This document shows, piece after piece, positions 43,612-52,265 of a stretch of DNA of 64,000 nt. Source of the DNA: JBFLYC01 sp040756735 (lineage in GTDB: Bacteria; Bacillota; DSM-16504; Desulfitibacterales; Desulfitibacteraceae); contig JBFLYC010000015.1 in the NCBI GenBank assembly GCA_040756735.1, forward strand, positions 1 to 64,000. The letters are read 5' to 3'. The translations under genes and the position numbers were made by a program. Position 1 is the first letter of the stretch. The number at the start of each line of letters is the position of its first letter. Below the pieces are notes generated by a model. It had not been told where the DNA came from. It saw only the letters and a list, made by a program, of their open reading frames with translations, and ran no database searches.

Positions 43612-45903
43612 ATGACAAAAAAAGTAGTTGGTCAACGGGAAATAAGGGTGGATGCCGTTGCCAAGGTGACAGGCAAAGCAAAATATACTGATGACTTTTT
43701 TGAAAGAGAAATGTTAGTGGGTAAAATATTAAGAAGCCCATATGCTCATGCCAGGGTCAAAAATATTGATGTTAGCAAGGCCAGGGCTTTGCCTGGCGTT
43801 GAAGCGGTTTTAACTTATAAAGATGTCCCGCAAAACCGTTTTGCAACGGCAGGTCATCCCTATGCACTTGACCCCAAGAAAAGAGACCCTGAGGATCGGA
43901 CTATTTTAACCGACAAGGCACGTTTTGTCGGGGATGAAATAGCTGCTGTGGCAGCAGTAGATGAACTGACTGCTGAACAGGCGTTAAAGCTAATAGATGT
44001 TGAATATGAAGTTCTAGAACCTGTACTAACACCAGAAGCTGCTTTAACAGAAGGCGCCCCTAGAATTCATGATGACTGTGAAAACAATATAGTTAGTTCT
44101 AAAGGTTATGAAATTGGCGATATTGAAGAAACTTTTAAAAAAGCCGATTACGTTTTTGAAGATGAATTTGAAACCAGTATTGTACAGCACTGTCAGCTGG
44201 AAAACCATATCTCATATTCTTATATAGATGGGGATGGAAGAATTGTAATTGTATCTTCAACCCAGATCCCGCATATCTGCAGGCGAATTGTGGGTCAGGC
44301 TCTAGGTATTCCCTGGGGTAGAGTACGTGTAATAAAGCCTTATGTAGGCGGTGGTTTTGGTTCCAAGCAGGACATTTGTTTGGAGGCTTTAAATGCTGCA
44401 ATGACCATTGCTGTGGACGGCAGACCAGTTAAACTGGAATTATCCAGGGAAGAATGTATGATTGCTACCAGAACACGCCATGCTTTTAAATACATTTTTA
44501 AGACTGCTGTATCAAAAGAAGGCAAACTGCTGGGCACACAGGTAACTGCAATATCAAATACCGGCGCTTATGCATCTCACGGGCATGCCATTAGCATGAG
44601 TGCCGGTGCAAAATTTAGGCCATTGTATTCCTTTGAAGCAATAAAATTTTCACCGGTGACTGTATATACTAATTTGCCTGTTGCCGGTGCCATGAGAGCT
44701 TATGGAGTTCCCCAGATAAAATTTGCCCTGGAGTCTCATGTAGAAAATATTGCAAGAAAATTAAATATGAACCCTATAGAGTTTCGCAGAAAAAACTTTA
44801 GAGGAGCAGGATATGTGGACCCCATAACTGGAAATAAAGTTTTAAGCTGCGGAATCGAGGAATGTGTTAAAAGGGGTAAAGAGCTGATTAACTGGGAAGA
44901 AAAAAAAGTTCGATATAAAGACCAGAAGGGATTCATGCGAAGAGGTCTGGGCATGGCTTGTTTTAGTTATGCTTCAGGTACCTATCCGGCGGGCCAGGAG
45001 ATTGCGGGAGCGAGAATTGTCCTTAACCAGGATGGATCTGTGCAACTTCAAATTGGCGCTACTGAAATTGGGCAGGGCAGTGATACTGTATTTGCCCAGA
45101 TGACAGCTGAAGCGCTGGGAATTCCTCTTGATATGGTGCATGTAATCTCAACACAGGATACAGATATTAGCCCCTTTGACACCGGGGCCTACGCGTCAAG
45201 ACAAACGTATATAACAGGAATGGCAGTAAAAAAGGCGGCCTTGGAGGTTAAAGAGAAGGTATTAGATTTTGTGTTGGGGATGACCGGTATTCCCAAAGAA
45301 GCCCTTGACATTGCGGATGCAAATATTATCTACAAAGATTCTAGAGAAGTAATTATGCCTCTATCAGAGGCAGCCATGCAGTCCTATTATGATACTGCAT
45401 TTGCCAGCCCCATAACCAGTGATACTTCCAATAACGCCCGGGTCAATGCCATGTCCTTTGGTGTAACTTTTGCTGAAGTTGAAGTAGATATTAAAACTGG
45501 TAAGGTTGAAGTATTAGAAATCTTCAATGTCCATGATTCCGGCAAAATTATCAACCCCCAGCTGGCTGAAGGCCAGGTGCATGGAGGTGTTAGTATGGGA
45601 ATAGGCTATGCCTTGTCCGAAAGATTGTTGTTTAATGAAAAGACGGGAGAACCTCTAAATAATAATTTATTAGATTATAAACTGCCGACTATCATGGATA
45701 CCCCCCAGATCGGAGTAGATTTTGTTGAAACATTTGAGCCTACAGGTCCCTTTGGCTGCAAGTCTTTAGGTGAACCGCCAACAATTACACCTGCACCTGC
45801 TATACGCAACGCGGTCCTGGATGCAACAGGTGTAGCCTTTAATCGCATACCCATTAATCCACAGTATGCCTTTGAAAAATTTAAAGAAGCTGGATTAATA
45901 TAA
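43612..45903 (+). CDS. xdhA: xanthine dehydrogenase molybdenum-binding subunit
   Basis: A 763-residue molybdopterin subunit of a separate three-subunit hydroxylase. Visible sites: RFVGDEIAAVAA, VGGGFGSKQDI (near residue 245), AGAMRAYGVPQ, GATEIGQGSDTVFAQ (near 483) and GCKSLGEPP with the catalytic Glu near residue 724. It should oxidise hypoxanthine/xanthine or a related heterocycle; with yqeB/yqeC in the genome it may also carry selenium. It heads xdhA-xdhB-xdhC with gaps of 14 bp and an 8-bp overlap. Confidence 0.93.
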   Translation: MTKKVVGQREIRVDAVAKVTGKAKYTDDFFEREMLVGKILRSPYAHARVKNIDVSKARALPGVEAVLTYKDVPQNRFATAGHPYALDPKKRDPEDRTILTDKARFVGDEIAAVAAVDELTAEQALKLIDVEYEVLEPVLTPEAALTEGAPRIHDDCENNIVSSKGYEIGDIEETFKKADYVFEDEFETSIVQHCQLENHISYSYIDGDGRIVIVSSTQIPHICRRIVGQALGIPWGRVRVIKPYVGGGFGSKQDICLEALNAAMTIAVDGRPVKLELSREECMIATRTRHAFKYIFKTAVSKEGKLLGTQVTAISNTGAYASHGHAISMSAGAKFRPLYSFEAIKFSPVTVYTNLPVAGAMRAYGVPQIKFALESHVENIARKLNMNPIEFRRKNFRGAGYVDPITGNKVLSCGIEECVKRGKELINWEEKKVRYKDQKGFMRRGLGMACFSYASGTYPAGQEIAGARIVLNQDGSVQLQIGATEIGQGSDTVFAQMTAEALGIPLDMVHVISTQDTDISPFDTGAYASRQTYITGMAVKKAALEVKEKVLDFVLGMTGIPKEALDIADANIIYKDSREVIMPLSEAAMQSYYDTAFASPITSDTSNNARVNAMSFGVTFAEVEVDIKTGKVEVLEIFNVHDSGKIINPQLAEGQVHGGVSMGIGYALSERLLFNEKTGEPLNNNLLDYKLPTIMDTPQIGVDFVETFEPTGPFGCKSLGEPPTITPAPAIRNAVLDATGVAFNRIPINPQYAFEKFKEAGLI

Positions 45904-45917
45904 AGGGGGCATGGAGA

Positions 45918-46802
45918 ATGTATAATATAGAAAAATATTATGAAGCTTCAACTGTCAGAGAGGCTGTTCAATTGCTGGCCGATAACCCTGACCTGTTGGT
46001 TATAGCAGGTGGAACAGATGTTTTAATTAAGATGCATGGTGGCAAAATTGAAAAGGCCGGTCTCTTAAGCCTTCGTAAGGTTAAGTCCCTGGAGGCAATA
46101 GAAAAATCCCCTGATGGCCTGATAAGTATTGGTTCACTGGTTACATTTACTCAACTTGCTAATGACCCTGTAATTAAAGATAATATTCCAGCGCTTGCAG
46201 AAGCTTCCCTGTCCATGGGGGGACCGCAGATAAGAAATATGGCAACTATAGGAGGTAATCTATGCAATGGTGTGCCTTCTGCTGATAGCGCCCCTGCATT
46301 ATTTGCCCTTGATGCACAGTTAAGATTGCAGGATAAAGAAGGGGAGAGGGTAATCCCCATTCAAGAATTTTTCCTGGGGCCGGGTAAGGTTGCTTTAAAA
46401 CAGGGTGAAATACTGACTGAAATCCTTGTGTCCCCTGAGAATTATAATGGTTATGGCGGACATTATATCAAGTTTTCCATGCGTAAAGCCATGGATATTG
46501 CAACATTAGGGGTAGCGGTAGTATGCAAGTTAAAAGATAAAGGAACTTTTGATAATGTGAGAATTGGACTGGGAGTAGCAGGCCCTACACCCTTAAGGTG
46601 TAGGGAAGCTGAGGAGTATGCCAGGGAAAAAGCAATTTCAAGCCAAACCCTAAAGGAAATTGCAAGGATAGCAGTTAAATCAACCAAAGCCAGGAGTTCC
46701 TGGAGGGCTTCAAAGGAGTACAGGGAACACCTGGTAGAAGAACTTACCTGGAGAGCTTTGAAGATTGCAGTTGGCAGGGCAGGGGGTGTAGAAATTGACT
46801 AA
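45918..46802 (+). CDS. xdhB: xanthine dehydrogenase FAD-binding subunit
   Basis: A 294-residue FAD subunit with LLVIAGGTDVLIKMHGG (about residues 30-46) and GPQIRNMATIGGNLCNGVPSA (about 102-122) as the flavin-binding loops. It passes electrons from the [2Fe-2S] subunit to NAD. A second such subunit, at 34755, serves the fused enzyme. Stop overlaps the xdhC start. Confidence 0.93.
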   Translation: MYNIEKYYEASTVREAVQLLADNPDLLVIAGGTDVLIKMHGGKIEKAGLLSLRKVKSLEAIEKSPDGLISIGSLVTFTQLANDPVIKDNIPALAEASLSMGGPQIRNMATIGGNLCNGVPSADSAPALFALDAQLRLQDKEGERVIPIQEFFLGPGKVALKQGEILTEILVSPENYNGYGGHYIKFSMRKAMDIATLGVAVVCKLKDKGTFDNVRIGLGVAGPTPLRCREAEEYAREKAISSQTLKEIARIAVKSTKARSSWRASKEYREHLVEELTWRALKIAVGRAGGVEID

Positions 46803-47256
46803 AAAAATCGCTTTTGAGGTAAATGGTAAGAAAGTGGAACTTGAGGTGCAGCCAGGAGAAACTTTGCTGGAAGTACTAAGATACCGGCTGCATTATACAG
46901 GAGTAAAAAAAGGGTGTGCAGTCGGTGAGTGCGGTGCGTGTACTGTTTTAATTGATGGCACTCCTACCAATTCATGTATCTATCTTGCAGTATGGGCAGA
47001 TGGCAAAGAGATTAGGACAATAGAAGGTGTAGCAAAAGATGGAGAGTTGTCCAAGGTTCAAAAGTCTTTTGTTGAAGAGGGTGCAATTCAGTGTGGTTTT
47101 TGTACTCCAGGTTTTGTCCTTACAGCTACTGCAATGGTAGAAAGCGGCAAAAAATACTCCAGGGAAGAAATAAAAAGAGAGCTATCGGGTCACCTGTGCC
47201 GTTGTACTGGTTACCAAAAAATTATTAAGGCCGTGGAGAAGTCGTTACAAGATTAA
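46795..47256 (+). CDS. xdhC: xanthine dehydrogenase [2Fe-2S] subunit
   Basis: A 153-residue iron-sulfur subunit with KKGCAVGECGACTVLIDG (plant-type cluster, about residues 38-55) and QCGFCTPGFVLTA plus CRCTGYQKI (second cluster). It starts at TTG 46795 inside the end of xdhB. Complete; it links the molybdenum and FAD subunits. Confidence 0.94.
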   Translation: MTKKIAFEVNGKKVELEVQPGETLLEVLRYRLHYTGVKKGCAVGECGACTVLIDGTPTNSCIYLAVWADGKEIRTIEGVAKDGELSKVQKSFVEEGAIQCGFCTPGFVLTATAMVESGKKYSREEIKRELSGHLCRCTGYQKIIKAVEKSLQD

Positions 47257-47288
47257 AGGGGTTCAAAGATAAGCCTGCTATTATACAC

Positions 47289-47636
47289 ATGAATTCTGAA
47301 CAGTGGATGGCGTTTTGGCCATTCATTTTTATTCAAGGAATGGCAGCAGGCTGGGCGTTTAGAGCATTTAATGGCGATCCCAGGTTAAGAGCTACCAAAG
47401 ACTGGATGCTGTTTTTGGTTTGGGGTGTAATTGTTTGTAACATTATAGGCGCTGCCTGGGGCAGTACAGTATTAAGAAGTTTTGGATTGATTTCTCCATC
47501 ATCTCATTTGACAGTATTCTTAGGCTGGATGTTGGGTAACTCCATACCCAGTTTTGTTCTTGGCGTAATTTTGCTCAAATACCTCTCCCCACTGGTTATT
47601 AAGTCCAAGACATTCTGCAAAAGGTGGTTTGCTTAA
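47289..47636 (+). CDS. small membrane protein, possibly part of an ECF transporter S component
   Basis: 115 residues with about three or four hydrophobic helices (MAFWPFIFIQGMAAGWAFRA, WMLFLVWGVIVCNIIGAAW, LTVFLGWMLGNSIPSFVLGV). Its place directly before an EcfT-like gene and two EcfA ATPases suggests an ECF substrate-specificity component. At 115 residues it is shorter than the usual 170-200, so it may be the C-terminal half of a truncated gene; the frame is open upstream into xdhC without a clear start. A terminator follows at once. The S-component call is inference from context. Confidence 0.5.
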   Translation: MNSEQWMAFWPFIFIQGMAAGWAFRAFNGDPRLRATKDWMLFLVWGVIVCNIIGAAWGSTVLRSFGLISPSSHLTVFLGWMLGNSIPSFVLGVILLKYLSPLVIKSKTFCKRWFA

Positions 47637-47644
47637 AGAGGTAA

Positions 47645-47678
47645 TAAGGTGGGACGTTTATCTCCCACCTTACTTTTT
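47645..47678 (+). terminator. intrinsic terminator splitting the ECF operon
   Basis: TAAGGTGGGA (47645-47654) pairs with TCCCACCTTA (47663-47672), 8-nt loop, then CTTTTT. It lies between the small membrane protein and the EcfT remnant, so the ATPase genes need another promoter or readthrough. Confidence 0.8.
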
Positions 47679-47758
47679 ACTTACAGAAATTACTACTACA
47701 CACTACAGCGAAAGGTTACTCGTTTCGTTACATCATTGCGTTACGGGCGCTGCGCCAC

Positions 47759-47823
47759 GGGGACGGTTCCATCGTCTTCCCTTCGGACCTTCGCTGCGCT
47801 GCGGTGACGCTCGAACCGTCCCC
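47759..47823. repeat. palindromic insertion with GGGGACGGTTC ends
   Basis: GGGGACGGTTC (47759-47769) and GAACCGTCCCC (47813-47823) are perfect 11-bp inverted ends around a GC-rich centre (GCTGCGCTGCGG) unlike the AT-rich neighbourhood. The core is shared with the repeats at 59848-59900 and resembles those at 3991 and 6125. Confidence 0.75.
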
Positions 47824-48386
47824 ATGGCTCCCCCAATTCGCTGGGCTCTGGTATCTTATATAAGAATCCTGGCGCTGATATTAGCATCCATATTCTATTT
47901 TTCAACTAATAGGGAAAGGGATATTCTGGCAGGATTCAGATCAATGGGCATGCCCTTTGTGGTGAGCTATTTCTTTGGCCTGGCACTGAGGTCAGCAGGT
48001 ATGTTTATTGAAGATCTTCGTACCGTGCGTGAGGCAGAACAGGCAAGGGGCCTGGACTATTCAGTTGTTTCATTCAAAGATAAGTTGAAGTTTTATGCCA
48101 TGTACATGATTCCTCTATTTACCCTGGCTTTAAGAAGGGGAGACGAGATCAGCAACGCATTATTCGCACGGGGATATTCCTTTGGTGGAAAACCTCCTGG
48201 CGGCAAACGTGTAGACTATGTATTAACAAAGTATTCAATGAGTATTTTTGATAAACCCTTGATAGCTCTATTGGGTGTGGCTTTTCTGGCATTAGTATTT
48301 ATTAAGTTTAAATATAATCTGTTTAGTGTCGACAATTCTATAGTCAATTCTTTCTTTAATCTTAATTAGCAAGGGGTTGAGTATGA

Positions 48387-49256
48387 GTGAGCGAAACCAA
48401 GTTAGCGGTTAAAATATCTGAACTCACCTGGCAGTATAGTGATACTAAAGCGCCTGCACTAAAAAATATTAATATAGAAATCCCTGAAAATTGTTTTGTT
48501 GGTTTGACAGGACCAAATGAATCAGGAAAAACAACCCTGGTATCCTGCATTAAGGGCCTTATTCCAAGAAATTTTAACGGGTCACTGCTGGGGAAAATTG
48601 AGCTGTTTGGCCAGGATGTCAAGACAATGAGCGCTGTGGATTTGGCACAGACAGTAGGGTTTGTTTTTGCCGATCCGGAGGCTCAATTTACAGCAATGAG
48701 TGTGGAAGAAGAACTGGCCTTTGGAATGGAGAATATAGGTCTTTCCATTGATGAAATTAGAGAACGAATAAAGTGGGTTTCACAAATAACCATGATTGAG
48801 AATTTATTAGACAAATCCCCTTATGATATTTCCGGAGGACAAAAACAGCGAGTGGCAATTGCATCTGTTCTTGCCATGAGACCTAGAATAATTATCATGG
48901 ATGAGCCCACTTCCATGTTAGATCCCTTTGGCAAGGACAGTGTTTTTGAAATCTGTGAAAAGATGAAAGAGGAACTCAACATGACAGTAATTATGGTGGA
49001 ACACACCATCGACAGGCTGGCAAGGCTGTGCGATAAGATGATACTTATTCATGAGGGGGAAATCAAAAAGTACGCAGAACCAGTTGAGTTTTTTGATAAT
49101 ATTGAAGAAATAATTGAGTACGGTCTTAATGCTCCTGACCCCATGATCTTCATCCATAAGCTCCGTAAAGCCGGTTATTATAAGGGGAACATGAAAACAG
49201 AACTGAAAGATGTGATTAAAGTAGCTCGCGAAGCGCTTGATAAGCATGTTTCTTGA
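48387..49256 (+). CDS. ECF transporter ATPase 1 (EcfA-like)
   Basis: A 289-residue ABC ATPase. Walker A is GPNESGKTT (slightly unusual E-S), Q-loop FVFADPEAQF, signature DISGGQKQRVAIA, Walker B IIIMDEPTSML, switch His in VEHTI. The C-terminal extension fits EcfA proteins. With the next gene it would form the energising pair of an ECF importer, perhaps for a purine or hydantoin compound given the neighbours; substrate unknown. Starts at GTG 48387. The transmembrane partner upstream is damaged. Confidence 0.88.
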   Translation: MSETKLAVKISELTWQYSDTKAPALKNINIEIPENCFVGLTGPNESGKTTLVSCIKGLIPRNFNGSLLGKIELFGQDVKTMSAVDLAQTVGFVFADPEAQFTAMSVEEELAFGMENIGLSIDEIRERIKWVSQITMIENLLDKSPYDISGGQKQRVAIASVLAMRPRIIIMDEPTSMLDPFGKDSVFEICEKMKEELNMTVIMVEHTIDRLARLCDKMILIHEGEIKKYAEPVEFFDNIEEIIEYGLNAPDPMIFIHKLRKAGYYKGNMKTELKDVIKVAREALDKHVS

Positions 49257-49270
49257 TGAGGAGTGAAAAA

Positions 49271-50119
49271 ATGAGAGAATGTGTTATAGAAGTCAAGGAT
49301 ATGTATTTTAATTACCCGGATGGTACTCCTGCCCTTCAAGGTATAAATCTTAATATTTATGATGGCGAGTTTGTAGCCTTGTTAGGTCAAAATGGCGCTG
49401 GAAAAACAACCTTTGCAAAAACACTCAACGGCCTGCTGAAGCCAACTTCAGGTTATGTCAAAGTTGGTGGAATTGATACAAATCAAAAAGGGGTAATAAA
49501 GAAACTTGTTATGCAGGTTGGATACATTTTTCAGAACCCGGATCATCAACTTTTTAACAATCATGTTAAAAAAGAGATCGCTTATGCCCCCAGGAATATA
49601 GGTTTGAGTCCTGAAGAAGTTGAAAGGCGCGTTCAAGATGCGGCTAGGGTGGCTGGAGTTAGAGAAGAACATTTTAATATGCATCCCTTTTTCCTGACAA
49701 AGGGATTGCGCCAGAGGGTATCCATCGCTTCAATATTAGCTTTAAAACCCAGGGTAATTATTGTAGATGAACCAACTACCGGCCAGGATTTTAAACAATC
49801 TATAGAAGTCATGGAATTCTTGAAGATGCTCAATGAAAAAGAAGGGCACACAATCATCATTATTACTCATGAAATGGATATAATTGCAAAATATGCCAAG
49901 AGAATAATTGCCCTTGCCAGGGGAAAAGTGCTGTTGGATGGGCCAACAAATGAAGTGTTTGCGCAATCAGATATCTTAGAAACCACATATGTAAAGCCTC
50001 CTGAAGTTACCCAGTTGGCTCAAGCCTTGAGTGATTATGGAATTCCTAAAGATATCATTGATATTGAGGATTTGTGGAGTGAATTTTCTAATAGAATAAA
50101 AGGCACAGAGGAGCAGTAG
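49271..50119 (+). CDS. ECF transporter ATPase 2 (EcfA-like)
   Basis: A 282-residue ABC ATPase: GQNGAGKTTFAKTL (Walker A), YIFQNPDHQLF (Q-loop with the group's FQNPDxQ), signature LTKGLRQRVSIA in place of LSGGQ, Walker B VIIVDEPTTGQD, ITHEMD. The start is taken at ATG 49271 because GAGGAGTG precedes it; an earlier ATG at 49253 overlaps the previous stop. Pairs with the ATPase upstream. Confidence 0.88.
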   Translation: MRECVIEVKDMYFNYPDGTPALQGINLNIYDGEFVALLGQNGAGKTTFAKTLNGLLKPTSGYVKVGGIDTNQKGVIKKLVMQVGYIFQNPDHQLFNNHVKKEIAYAPRNIGLSPEEVERRVQDAARVAGVREEHFNMHPFFLTKGLRQRVSIASILALKPRVIIVDEPTTGQDFKQSIEVMEFLKMLNEKEGHTIIIITHEMDIIAKYAKRIIALARGKVLLDGPTNEVFAQSDILETTYVKPPEVTQLAQALSDYGIPKDIIDIEDLWSEFSNRIKGTEEQ

Positions 50120-50133
50120 GGGGGATACCTCAC

Positions 50134-50883
50134 GTGGCCCGCATTTTAGTCATTAACCCTAACACCAGCTTGGAAATGACAGAGCAAATAAAACAGACAG
50201 TAAATTCCATTGCCCATTCAGAACACAAAATTGTTTTTAAAAATGCAGATATAGGTCCTGAGTCACTGGAAACTTTCTATGAATATAACCTGGCCACTAT
50301 TGGAGTTCTCAGGGTAATAAACAGGGAAAAAGATCAATTCGATGGTGTTTTACTTGCTTGTTTTGGAGACCCCGGGATATATGCTTTAAAAGAGGTCACA
50401 GAAGTTCCTTTGATAGGTATTGCCGAAGCGTCTTTATCAAAGGCTTTGATGTTGGGCCAGTCATTTTCTATCTTGGTTGCTTTAAATAAAGCGATTCCCA
50501 TGATGGAAAATATGGTAATGAACTATGGTTTAAGCAGTCGGTTAACAAGTGTGGAAGCATTGGAATTGCCGGTTTTAGACTTGAAAAAAGGCGGCCAGGA
50601 TACTGTAAATAAACTTCTGCATATAGGCAAAAAGGCTAAAGAAAAGGGAGCTGAAGTTTTAATACTTGGGTGTGCCGGCATGACAGGGTTGAGTTCACTT
50701 GTAGGAAGAGAATTAGGTGTTGCCGTATTGGATCCAATAGCTGTAGGCTATAAAACTCTGGAAGGTATGATTGAAATAGGTGTGAATGTTTCGCGATCAG
50801 GTCTTTTTGCTCCTCCCGGTCAAAAGAAAATCATTGGTCAACAATTATTCAATTTAGAGGTGGTGGAAAAATGTTTGACTTGA
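50134..50883 (+). CDS. Asp/Glu/hydantoin racemase family protein
   Basis: A 249-residue member of the Asp/Glu/hydantoin racemase family. NPNTSLEMTEQIKQT at the start, and the two catalytic cysteines in LLACFGDPG (about residue 81) and LILGCAGMTG (about 176), are all present. It should interconvert the two enantiomers of a hydantoin or allantoin-like ring before the stereospecific hydantoinase encoded next. Starts at GTG 50134 after GGGGGG; its end overlaps the hydantoinase by 13 bp. Confidence 0.88.
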   Translation: MARILVINPNTSLEMTEQIKQTVNSIAHSEHKIVFKNADIGPESLETFYEYNLATIGVLRVINREKDQFDGVLLACFGDPGIYALKEVTEVPLIGIAEASLSKALMLGQSFSILVALNKAIPMMENMVMNYGLSSRLTSVEALELPVLDLKKGGQDTVNKLLHIGKKAKEKGAEVLILGCAGMTGLSSLVGRELGVAVLDPIAVGYKTLEGMIEIGVNVSRSGLFAPPGQKKIIGQQLFNLEVVEKCLT

Positions 50884-52250
50884 TAGTGCAAAACGGTATA
50901 GTTGTTACCCCACTAAGAACTTTTAAAGCTGACATTGGTATATGTAACGGGAAAATATCAACCATAGGAGATAAAATTGCAGGGGATGCTAAAGAAACAT
51001 ATGACGCCTCTGGGAAATATGTCTTGCCGGGAGTAATAGATGTGCATACCCATATTGATCATTTAGGAGGCGGTGCAAAAACTAACGATGATTTTTACAC
51101 CGGTTCAATTTCCGCAGCTTATGGTGGTGTAACAACTTTTCTAGATTTTGCCATGCAAAAAAAAGGAGAGGACGCCAGGGAGGCAATTAAACGGCGGCGT
51201 GCAGCTGCTGATGGGCAAGTTGTAATTGATTATGGACTGCATTCGAATTTGACAGACCTCAATGAAGAATCTTTTTCTGCCCTGGAGTCCATTGTTGAAG
51301 ATGGATATTCAAGTTTCAAGCTGTTTATGACCTATAGGAAAGCAGGATTTATTGTAGAAGACGGCGTGCTTTTTGCCTTGATGGAAGAAATGAGCAATAA
51401 AGGCGCTCTTGTTGGAATTCATGCTGAAAATGATGGCATCTGTGAGTACTTGACCGAAAAACTTGTTAAACAAGGTAAACTTTCTCCGGAGAGCCATGCA
51501 GTCAGCAGACCTGTTTTAGCAGAGGCGGAATGTGTATCCAGGGCAATCATGTTTGCTGAGGCGACAAATACCCCCTTGTATGTGTTTCACCTTTCAAGCA
51601 AAAAGGGGCTGGATATTATTTGTCAGGCGAAAAATAAAGGAATACCTGTTTATACTGAAACATGTCCTCATTATTTAACCCTGACTGCAGAAAGATACAA
51701 GGAGGCTGAAGGGCAAAATTACATAATGACCCCTCCCCTTCGGGAACAGGAAGATATAGATGCGCTTTGGCAGGGAATTAGCCAAGGATATATCCAGATT
51801 GTATCCAGTGACCATTGTGCATTTAACAGTGAACAAAAAGCTGTCGGGAAAAGCTGTTTTCGGGATGTAGCTCCGGGGATTCCAGGCACGGAGACTTTGC
51901 TGCCCTTGCTTTACTCAGAAGGTGTGTGCAAAGGAAGGATAACATTAAATCAGCTCGTGGAGATTCTGGCATATAATCCTGCTAAGATCTTTGGGCTTGC
52001 CCCTGAGAAAGGGCTGATCTGTAACGGCAGCGATGCGGATTTAGCAATTATAGATCCCAATAGGGAGATAGTTTTAAGCAAAAATACCATCCACATGGCT
52101 ACAGACTATACCCCCTATGAAGGAATGAGAGTTAAAGGCTATCCTGACGCTACCATTGTAAGAGGCAGGTTTGTTATTAAAGACGGTATTTTTGAGGGCA
52201 GCAGAGGTTTTGGCAGTTTTATTAAACGCAAAAAATTCGCTATTTACTAA
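50871..52250 (+). CDS. hyuA: hydantoinase/dihydropyrimidinase (HyuA-like)
   Basis: A 459-residue cyclic amidohydrolase with a binuclear metal site: DVHTHIDH (HxH), Lys in SSFKLFMTY (carboxylated bridging lysine, about residue 149), GIHAEN, VFHLSS and SSDHCAF (Asp). It opens five- or six-membered cyclic ureides by hydrolysis. In the uric acid gene set this is the step that opens the ring left after reductive and hydrolytic attack. Overlaps the racemase gene; GAGGTGG precedes ATG 50871. Confidence 0.9.
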   Translation: MFDLIVQNGIVVTPLRTFKADIGICNGKISTIGDKIAGDAKETYDASGKYVLPGVIDVHTHIDHLGGGAKTNDDFYTGSISAAYGGVTTFLDFAMQKKGEDAREAIKRRRAAADGQVVIDYGLHSNLTDLNEESFSALESIVEDGYSSFKLFMTYRKAGFIVEDGVLFALMEEMSNKGALVGIHAENDGICEYLTEKLVKQGKLSPESHAVSRPVLAEAECVSRAIMFAEATNTPLYVFHLSSKKGLDIICQAKNKGIPVYTETCPHYLTLTAERYKEAEGQNYIMTPPLREQEDIDALWQGISQGYIQIVSSDHCAFNSEQKAVGKSCFRDVAPGIPGTETLLPLLYSEGVCKGRITLNQLVEILAYNPAKIFGLAPEKGLICNGSDADLAIIDPNREIVLSKNTIHMATDYTPYEGMRVKGYPDATIVRGRFVIKDGIFEGSRGFGSFIKRKKFAIY

Positions 52251-52265
52251 GGTGAGGATGAAAAA

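Larger units (their letters stand above)
47629..48369 (+). pseudogene. EcfT-like transmembrane subunit, N-terminus replaced by repeat DNA
   Basis: From about 47836 the frame encodes the C-terminal 175 residues of an EcfT (CbiQ-type) subunit: LALILASIFYFSTNRERDIL, then VREAEQARGLDYSV (coupling helix with the A-R-G motif) and ALRRGDEISNALFARGYSFGG (second coupling motif). The expected first 80-110 residues with two or more helices are absent. In their place the frame runs through a terminator and a palindromic repeat (47759-47823) that happens to contain no stop. The product is most likely non-functional, unless a shorter EcfT starts downstream. The ATPases that follow are intact. Confidence 0.7.
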
